Part shown: one piece after another, positions 4,897 through 9,459 of the stretch
Layout: each line of letters begins with the position of its first letter
How positions within the stretch are numbered: the stretch's first letter is position 1
NCBI GenBank assembly: GCA_031282705.1
Contig: JAITDF010000172.1
Location: forward strand, 1 to 9,459
Length of the DNA stretch: 9,459 bases
Reading direction: 5' to 3'
Origin: Opitutaceae bacterium
GTDB taxonomy: Bacteria; Verrucomicrobiota; Verrucomicrobiia; Opitutales; Opitutaceae
Program-made: the position numbers and the translations under genes
The notes under the pieces: model-generated
Database searches by the model: none
What the model was told of the DNA's origin: nothing
Seen by the model: only the letters and a program-made list of their open reading frames with translations

Positions 4897-6231
4897 TCAG
4901 AGTTGTTTGACGAGCACTTTGGCGTGGCGGCCGCTTTCTTCGTAGAGTTTCAGGCGGGAGGGGGGGAGGATGTTTTTGCCGGCTTCCTCGAAGCCCATCG
5001 TCGAGGTGAAAAAGGAATAGCTTTGCGTCGAGAGGGCGAGGAGGGCCCGGGCGCCGCGGTCTTTCGCCAGCATGGAGATGTAGTCCACCAGCTTCCGGCC
5101 GATGCCGCGGTTTTGATAGAAGGGGAGCACGTAGAGCGAGCCGAGTTCGAGGAGGCCGGGGTTTTCAGGATACGAGGCGAGCGAGATGCAGGCGATGAGG
5201 CTTTCGTCGATTTCGTAAACGTAGAACTGGTCGATGTTTTTCTCGATGGCCTGCTGCGTGCGGTGCAGGAGCTCGGCGCGGCGGACGCCGCCGCGGGTGA
5301 GGTTGTGGATGGCGCGGACGTCGGAGCGGCGGGCGCGGCGGATTTGCTGGTAGTCGTTGCCGTAAATGAGGGTGCCGACGCCTTCGCTGGAGAAGATTTC
5401 GTTGAGGAGGCTGTCGAGGGCGCGGCCGTCGATGAGGTGCACGCGGGGGGTGCCGGTCTCGATGGCCTTGAGGGCGTGCGCGGCTTTGCTGCGTTCGCTT
5501 TCGGGGATGGCGGCGGGGTGTTCGAGGAGGAGGGCGCGGAGGGCGTCGGCGGAGATTTCGCGGCGGACTTCGCCGTTGATGGCGAGGCCGGGGGAGGGGG
5601 CGGCGTAGAGGATTTTGGTGGCGTGGAGCGCCTCGGCGAGTTCGGCGGCGAGGAGGTCGGAGTTGATGCGGAGGGCGCCGCCGTCGGGGCCGAAGCCGAT
5701 GGGGGAGACGATGGGGGTGATGTTTTTGTCGATGAGGGTGGTGATGAACTCGGTGTCGATGCGGTCCACCTTGCCGGTGAACTGGTGATCGACGCCGCGG
5801 AGGATGCCGAGGGGGACGGCGCGGACGGCGTTGGTGATGGCGCATTTGAGGGCGTTCTGGGTGAGCCCTTCGAGGATGATGTGCGAGACGCGGGAGGAGG
5901 CGCGGATGGCGAGGTCGAGGGTGGGGGCGTCGGTCACGCCGGTGCCGATGGCGTCGGTGATGGGGATGGCGCGGGCGGCGGAGAGCTGCCGGAGCTGCCG
6001 GCCGATGCCGTGGACGAGGATGACCTTGATGGCGAGGCTGCGGAGCACGGCGATGTCGGTGAGGAGGTTGCCGAAGTTTTCGTCGGCGACGATGGAGCCG
6101 TCGAGCGCGATGACGAAGACCTGGTCCTTGAAACGCGGGACGTATTTCAGGATGCCGCGGAGGTCGGCGGGTTTGATGGTGGTGGCGGCGGCGTGCTGGG
6201 CCGGGGCCGGCGTGGCGGGGTCGTTGCTCAT
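4897..6231 (-). CDS. argA: N-acetylglutamate synthase (amino-acid kinase fold plus GNAT domain)
   Basis: First step of arginine synthesis: it transfers acetyl from acetyl-CoA to the amino group of glutamate, in the cytoplasm. The 444-residue length and two-domain plan match classical ArgA (E. coli 443). Residues about 36-290 are the amino-acid-kinase-like domain, with FVIALDGSIVADENF (39-53), SLAIKVILVHGIGRQL (65-80) and IVSPIGFGPDGGALRINSDLLA (within 174-195). In this family that domain is regulatory and non-catalytic and usually binds arginine. Residues about 296-444 are the GNAT acetyltransferase, with IDQFYVYEIDESLIAC (333-348) and the acetyl-CoA loop QNRGIG (373-378), ending LKLYEESGRHAKVL (427-440). 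The ATG at 6231-6229 is followed by a 20-residue Ala/Pro-rich lead. No Shine-Dalgarno is visible. It is convergent with pyrF; the exporter gene lies 225 bases upstream on the same strand. Confidence 0.93.
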   Translation of the reverse strand: MSNDPATPAPAQHAAATTIKPADLRGILKYVPRFKDQVFVIALDGSIVADENFGNLLTDIAVLRSLAIKVILVHGIGRQLRQLSAARAIPITDAIGTGVTDAPTLDLAIRASSRVSHIILEGLTQNALKCAITNAVRAVPLGILRGVDHQFTGKVDRIDTEFITTLIDKNITPIVSPIGFGPDGGALRINSDLLAAELAEALHATKILYAAPSPGLAINGEVRREISADALRALLLEHPAAIPESERSKAAHALKAIETGTPRVHLIDGRALDSLLNEIFSSEGVGTLIYGNDYQQIRRARRSDVRAIHNLTRGGVRRAELLHRTQQAIEKNIDQFYVYEIDESLIACISLASYPENPGLLELGSLYVLPFYQNRGIGRKLVDYISMLAKDRGARALLALSTQSYSFFTSTMGFEEAGKNILPPSRLKLYEESGRHAKVLVKQL

Positions 6232-6247
6232 CGCGTTGGGTGGCTTG

Positions 6248-6275
6248 GGTGCGGTGCGGTGCGGTTGCGGTGCGG
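6248..6275. repeat. GGTGC pentamer tandem repeat upstream of argA
   Basis: GGTGC is repeated three times from 6248, followed by GGTTGC and another GGTGC-like copy up to 6275. It lies 17-44 bases upstream of the argA start, within the probable leader or promoter region. Confidence 0.75.
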
Positions 6276-6280
6276 CAGGT

Positions 6281-6420
6281 TTTCCTCTTTCCTCTTTCTC
6301 TTTCTCTTTATTCTTTCGTCAGGTGCGGGAGGGGGGATGGGAGGAATGGGAGATATGGGAGGAATCTTTCCTTTTCTTTTTTGTCAGGTGCGGGAAGGGA
6401 GAAAGAGGAAAGAGAAGAGG
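6281..6420. repeat. Alternating polypyrimidine/polypurine block with inverted and direct repeats
   Basis: Pyrimidine heptamers and hexamers (TTTCCTC twice, TTTCTC twice, TTTATTC, TTTCGTC) fill 6281-6320. Purines dominate 6327-6362, pyrimidines 6365-6382 and purines 6391-6420. CTCTTTCCTCTTTCTC (6285-6300) is exactly complementary to 6399-6414. GTCAGGTGCGGGA occurs directly at 6318-6330 and 6383-6395. It separates argA from the exporter gene and has no reading frame. It could form a long hairpin or unusual purine-strand structures. Confidence 0.8.
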
Positions 6421-6456
6421 CGGGACGACATTAAGTTGAATCATATCGCGGGGAAG

Positions 6457-7215
6457 TCAACGGGGGGGGCGGCGGGAAGGGAGCCGGGTTCCGGGTTTTG
6501 TCACGATGCCGGGGTGTTCCGGCCGTTCCCGCGGCGGGGCGGTCAGCCGGGGATGGGGGCGGCGGTGGGGGCGGAGGCGGTGGCCGGTGGCTTTGTCGGA
6601 GATCTGGTCGGCGATGAGATAAACGCCGAAGCCGATGATGAGGATGGCGGCGATGAGATTGATGACGCGGATAAAGCCGTTGCCGAGTTTCCGCGCGAGC
6701 CAGTGGGCGCAGGTGCAGAGGAAAACCCACCAGAAGGTCGAGGCGGAGAAGATGCCGAGCACGAGCGTGGCGGAGTGGAGCATGGTCGTCTCGGGGCCGC
6801 CCATGCCGGTGGCGGCGACGATGCCGGTGGTGCTGAGGATGGTGATGGGGTTGGAGAGGGTGAGCACGCAGGTGCTGAAAAACGCGACGAGGAGGTTGCG
6901 TTCGTGGATGGGGCGCTTCGTTTCGCGGATTTTCGGCGGGGTGCGGAAGATAAACACGCCCATGCTGATGATGAACGCGCCGCCGACGAGCTGGATCGCC
7001 CCGCGGTGCTCCTCGATGGCGGGCATGAGCGCGGCCAGAAACAGCGCGGCGATGGTGCCGATGAGCGCGTCGGCCACCGCCGCGCCGAGCCCGCTGACGA
7101 GGCCGGAGAGCCGGCCGTCGGCGATGGTGCGGCGGAGAATCAGCACGGCAATGGGGCCGACGGGGATGCAGATGGCAAACCCGACCATGATGCCATGCCA
7201 GAAATGCGTCGCCAT
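6457..7215 (-). CDS. LysE/RhtB-family exporter
   Basis: Inner-membrane protein of the LysE superfamily, which exports amino acids or similar small metabolites; the substrate cannot be read from sequence. Six hydrophobic segments fit the family: about residues 9-28 (containing CIPVGPIAVLIL, the family's P-x-GP entry motif), 37-64, 73-91, 107-136 (with LSNPIT), 149-174 and 184-203. The core ends near residue 205. The last 45 residues are Arg/Pro-rich, and total length (252) exceeds the usual 200-220. A one-base shift at residue 208-209 would give a short Ala/Pro tail and a stop at 6545-6543, so a frameshift is possible. I chose ATG at 7215-7213, just before the first membrane segment. An upstream TTG at 7278 adds 21 residues encoded partly by tandem-repeat DNA. 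greA lies 135 bases upstream on the same strand. Confidence 0.88.
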   Translation of the reverse strand: MATHFWHGIMVGFAICIPVGPIAVLILRRTIADGRLSGLVSGLGAAVADALIGTIAALFLAALMPAIEEHRGAIQLVGGAFIISMGVFIFRTPPKIRETKRPIHERNLLVAFFSTCVLTLSNPITILSTTGIVAATGMGGPETTMLHSATLVLGIFSASTFWWVFLCTCAHWLARKLGNGFIRVINLIAAILIIGFGVYLIADQISDKATGHRLRPHRRPHPRLTAPPRERPEHPGIVTKPGTRLPSRRPPR

Positions 7216-7350
7216 CGTGTTGCGTGTCGTGCCGGGGTGTTTTATGGCGGGTGGTGGATGGCGGGTGGTGGAAACCAAATCCGCGCGCGCCCGCCTCTTT
7301 TTTCACCGTTTACCGTTCACCGTTCAGCGTTCGGCAGTCTTCGTGCCTTC
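7216..7350. repeat. greA-exporter spacer with two tandem repeats
   Basis: TGGCGGGTGGTGGA occurs twice in perfect tandem (7245-7258 and 7259-7272). Four heptamers, CACCGTT, TACCGTT, CACCGTT and CAGCGTT, fill 7304-7331, about 20 bases beyond the greA stop. No hairpin with a T-run is visible, so the exporter gene may be read through from greA. Confidence 0.8.
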
Positions 7351-9198
7351 TTATTTGCCGTCCACGTGGCGGGCGATGGCGGTGACGGTGTAGGATTCCT
7401 CGGCGCTGCCGATTTTGACCGTCACGGTGTCGCCGACTTTTTTCGAGAGGAGGGCGAGGCCGAGGGGGGTTTTGTAGGCGATGATGTTTTCCTCGGGGAT
7501 GCTGTCCCAGGCGCCGAGGATGGTGTAGCGGGCGGTCTTGCCGGTGCCGCCGACTTTCAGCTCGACGATGCTGCCCACGCCGATCTGCGCGGCGGTGGCC
7601 TCCTTGAAGTCGGTGATGCGGGCGCGCCCGAGGTCTTTTTCGAGCTGGGCTTTCTGCGCCATGAGCACCTGCTGGTCCTGCTTGGCCATTTTGTATTCGG
7701 AGTTTTCCTTGAGGTCGCCGTGTTCGCGGGCGGCGGCGATGGCCTTCGAGTTTTCCGGGATTTTCTTGGAGACGATGGTTTCGTATTCCTCGCGTTTGCG
7801 CTCGTAGCTTTCGCGGGAGACGAGGAGCTGCTCCTCCTTCGACTCGGCGTCGCTGGCGACGAGGGTCTGGATGGTGGGGAATATTTTGATGAAGCGGGCG
7901 AGGAGGGATTTTTTGGTGAGTTCCTCGAAGCCCTGGTTGAGGAGGAGGGTGTTGGCGAGGTCGCGCGCGGTCTCGGGGTCGGCGGTGGAGAGGAGGTCGC
8001 CGATGAGCTCGGTGTCGTCGCTGAGGATTTCGGCGAGGGGGATGCGGCGGGCGGTGGCGGCCTGGAGCGCCTCGTGGTCGATGGCGAAGAAGATGGAGCT
8101 GAGGAGGCGCGGGGTGATGAGGTCGTTGAGGAGTTTGGCGAATTTCTTGGAGTGGCGGTTTTTGATGATCCAGAGCAGCACGGGGGCGCGGAGGTTTTGC
8201 TCGACCTGCCAGCGTTTGAGCGTGGCGGCAAGCTCGTCGGCGTGGTCGTTTTCCACGAGGAAGTTGATGCACTCGGTGGTGAACTTGCCCTGGCTGGTCT
8301 TGAGGAGGTTGAAGACGATGTCGCGCACCTCGACGGGGTGCGCCTCCTTGATGAGTCCGAGGAAGCGGGACTGGAACTGGACGGGGATCTGCTCGGCGAT
8401 GGCGGGGAGTTCGCGGATGCTGGAGACAAGCGAGAGTTGCGAGGGTTCGAGCGTGGAGGTGTCTGCGCCGGCGAGCCGGGCGAGCGTGTCGCGAATCGAG
8501 GCGCCGTGGAGGCGGGCGGCCGGGGTGAGCTGGTTGCTGTCGCGGACGGCGGTGGTGACGGCTTCCAGATAGGGCTTGAGGTCGGCGGTGTCCTTCCTGG
8601 CGTCGAAGGTGGCGATCAGTTCATCGGCGAGGGCGATGCGGCGGCGGGCGGAGCGGGTGGCGTTGAATTGTTCGAGGATTTCATCGACGTTCGAGACGGG
8701 GATTTCGCGCAGGATGTAGCATTCGGTTTTTTTTGCGGGGATGGCGATGCGCGGGTCTTTGTGGACGGTTTTTTTGGCGGACGACCACCATTTCTTGAAT
8801 TTGTCCTCGCCGACGACCTGCGCCAGGGTGATTTCGAGGTCGATGGCGGTGGTGGCGTTGTTGGGATAGGGTTCGAGGGCTTCGACCACGAGCTGGGCGG
8901 GGTTTTCGGCGACGAGCCGGGCGATGACCTCGGGTTCGGTCTGTTTGCGGACGAGGAGGTGCCGCGGGGAGAGCACGTCCATGGTGTTCACGCAGAAGGC
9001 GGGGTCCATGGGGTGGCCTTTTTTGCCCTCGAAGTCGATGATCAGCCGGCGCGTGCCTTCGTCGTAGGACTTGATTTGCCCGAAGCCCCAGCTGCGGTGG
9101 ATCACGTAGCTGCCGGGGGTCATGGCCTCCAGTTTGGATTTGGCGGTCTTGAGGGCCGGATGTTTTGCGATGAGTGCGGAGACTGCTTCGGCGTTCAT
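7351..9198 (-). CDS. greA: GreA-type transcription elongation factor with a long N-terminal extension
   Basis: The C-terminal third (about residues 455-615) is a complete Gre factor, which enters the RNA polymerase secondary channel and stimulates cleavage of backtracked transcripts. A coiled coil (about 458-530) bears the tip AREHGDLKENSEY (490-502); Asp495 and Glu498 match the metal-holding acids of GreA. An FKBP-like domain follows (about 537-610). The first 450 residues are not in ordinary GreA (about 158 residues). Residues 27-76, starting PGSYVIHRSWGFGQI, resemble the barrel fold of CarD/TRCF RNA-polymerase-interaction domains; this is my inference. A basic Trp-rich segment, DKFKKWWSSAKKTVHKDPR (132-150), and helical sequence from 170 to 450 follow. 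Long GreA proteins are known in Chlamydia, supporting a PVC origin. The ATG at 9198-9196 is the first in frame. Stop is TAA. Confidence 0.9.
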   Translation of the reverse strand: MNAEAVSALIAKHPALKTAKSKLEAMTPGSYVIHRSWGFGQIKSYDEGTRRLIIDFEGKKGHPMDPAFCVNTMDVLSPRHLLVRKQTEPEVIARLVAENPAQLVVEALEPYPNNATTAIDLEITLAQVVGEDKFKKWWSSAKKTVHKDPRIAIPAKKTECYILREIPVSNVDEILEQFNATRSARRRIALADELIATFDARKDTADLKPYLEAVTTAVRDSNQLTPAARLHGASIRDTLARLAGADTSTLEPSQLSLVSSIRELPAIAEQIPVQFQSRFLGLIKEAHPVEVRDIVFNLLKTSQGKFTTECINFLVENDHADELAATLKRWQVEQNLRAPVLLWIIKNRHSKKFAKLLNDLITPRLLSSIFFAIDHEALQAATARRIPLAEILSDDTELIGDLLSTADPETARDLANTLLLNQGFEELTKKSLLARFIKIFPTIQTLVASDAESKEEQLLVSRESYERKREEYETIVSKKIPENSKAIAAAREHGDLKENSEYKMAKQDQQVLMAQKAQLEKDLGRARITDFKEATAAQIGVGSIVELKVGGTGKTARYTILGAWDSIPEENIIAYKTPLGLALLSKKVGDTVTVKIGSAEESYTVTAIARHVDGK

Positions 9199-9230
9199 AG
9201 GATGTGTCGTGTCTGGGTCTTGAACCGCAC

Positions 9231-9260
9231 ATGTCAGCGCATTGGGCCGGTCAATGTCAA
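9231..9260 (-). promoter_or_regulatory. Weak candidate promoter for greA
   Basis: A perfect -35 TTGACA (minus strand, 9260-9255) is followed by an overlapping TTGACC. Eighteen bases downstream is TGACAT (9236-9231), a poor -10. Start of transcription would fall about 25-30 bases before the ATG. The -35 is the only good element. Confidence 0.2.
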
Positions 9261-9272
9261 TCTAGGGGTTTT

Positions 9273-9345
9273 GGGGGCGCAGGGGGCGCAGGGGGGCACT
9301 CGTTCCTCGTTCCTCGTTCTCTTTCCTCTTTGTCTTTATTCTTTC
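9273..9345. repeat. Tandem repeats upstream of greA
   Basis: GGGGGCGCA is repeated at 9273-9281 and 9282-9290. CTCGTTC is repeated three times at 9299-9319, then grades in the same 7-bp register into pyrimidine heptamers to 9345. The segment 9319-9345 closely resembles 6285-6316 in the argA-exporter spacer (CTCTTTCCTCTTT, then TCTTTATTCTTTC). Confidence 0.8.
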
Positions 9346-9351
9346 TTATAG

Positions 9352-9407
9352 AACCACTGGCCAAGGCAGGCGGAATCTCATAAAGAAGCCTGCCTTGGCC
9401 AGTGGTT
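9352..9407. repeat. 20-bp perfect inverted repeat (strong hairpin)
   Basis: AACCACTGGCCAAGGCAGGC at 9352-9371 is exactly complementary to 9388-9407, with a 16-base AT-richer loop (9372-9387). No T-run follows on either strand. It abuts a second hairpin, so a palindromic repeat element is more likely than a simple terminator. Confidence 0.9.
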
Positions 9408-9440
9408 GGGGGGACGCGCGCCAACGGGTGCGCGCCCCCC
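9408..9440. repeat. GC-rich hairpin directly after the 20-bp inverted repeat
   Basis: GGGGGG (9408-9413), a bulged A, and CGCGCGCC (9415-9422) pair with GGTGCGCG (9427-9434) and CCCCCC (9435-9440). This gives 14 pairs including one G-T, closed by the loop AACG. It begins at the base after the previous hairpin ends, so the two form a tandem structure. Confidence 0.85.
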
Positions 9441-9448
9441 AGCCTGCC

Positions 9449-9459
9449 AGATCGGAAGA
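9449..9459 (+). other. Probable Illumina TruSeq adapter remnant
   Basis: The last 11 bases, AGATCGGAAGA, equal the first 11 bases of the common TruSeq adapter and stop exactly at the end of the sequence. They are probably not genomic. This implies that the window's right edge is the end of an assembled contig. Confidence 0.85.

Noticed and set aside
7216..7278. Upstream TTG start for the exporter adding 21 residues
   Set aside because: The extension is partly encoded by a 14-bp tandem repeat, and the ATG at 7215 lies just before the first membrane segment as expected.
4579..9351. A 1590-codon open frame on the plus strand
   Set aside because: It is antisense to argA, the exporter and greA, all of which have clear family motifs. 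Its Gly/Ala/Glu/Asp/Val-rich translation is what the complement of high-GC3 genes gives, and no domain is recognisable.
9352..9407. Intrinsic terminator
   Set aside because: There is no T-run on either strand after the stem, and a second hairpin abuts it. A palindromic repeat fits better.

Overview
The window is a very GC-rich stretch of bacterial chromosome carrying six complete genes, all housekeeping or transport, plus the start of a transposase cut off by the left edge. The organism looks like a member of the PVC group, most likely a verrucomicrobium of the Opitutaceae type. The grounds are the extreme GC content at third codon positions, an unusually long GreA of the kind I associate with the PVC group, weak or absent Shine-Dalgarno sequences, and intergenic DNA full of short tandem repeats and hairpins. 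This placement is an inference from style, not from a marker gene.

Layout, left to right. Positions 1-112 (minus) hold the first 37 codons of an IS1380-like transposase. After a 250-base gap come ptsI (363-2129, minus; PTS enzyme I) and, upstream of it on the same strand, ispE (2286-3491, minus; isoprenoid kinase with large alanine/proline-rich insertions). A 341-base divergent spacer contains a roughly 215-base imperfect inverted repeat. pyrF (3833-4582, plus; OMP decarboxylase with a glycine-rich insertion) is the only plus-strand gene. A 314-base convergent spacer holds heptamer repeats and a cluster of hairpins. argA (4897-6231, minus; N-acetylglutamate synthase), a LysE-family exporter (6457-7215, minus) and a 615-residue GreA-like transcription factor (7351-9198, minus) follow. 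The last 261 bases hold tandem repeats, two strong back-to-back hairpins, and 11 terminal bases identical to the start of the Illumina TruSeq adapter.

The genes do not form one pathway. They cover sugar phosphotransfer (PtsI), the MEP isoprenoid pathway (IspE), pyrimidine synthesis (PyrF), the first step of arginine synthesis (ArgA), small-molecule export (LysE family) and transcript elongation (GreA). I see no defence, secretion or biosynthetic gene cluster. The unusual content is structural. Low-complexity insertions have expanded inside two core enzymes, one of them in an active-site loop, and related simple repeats and palindromes fill most of the spacers. Both contig-like ends look like assembly breaks: an IS on the left, a palindrome plus adapter on the right.
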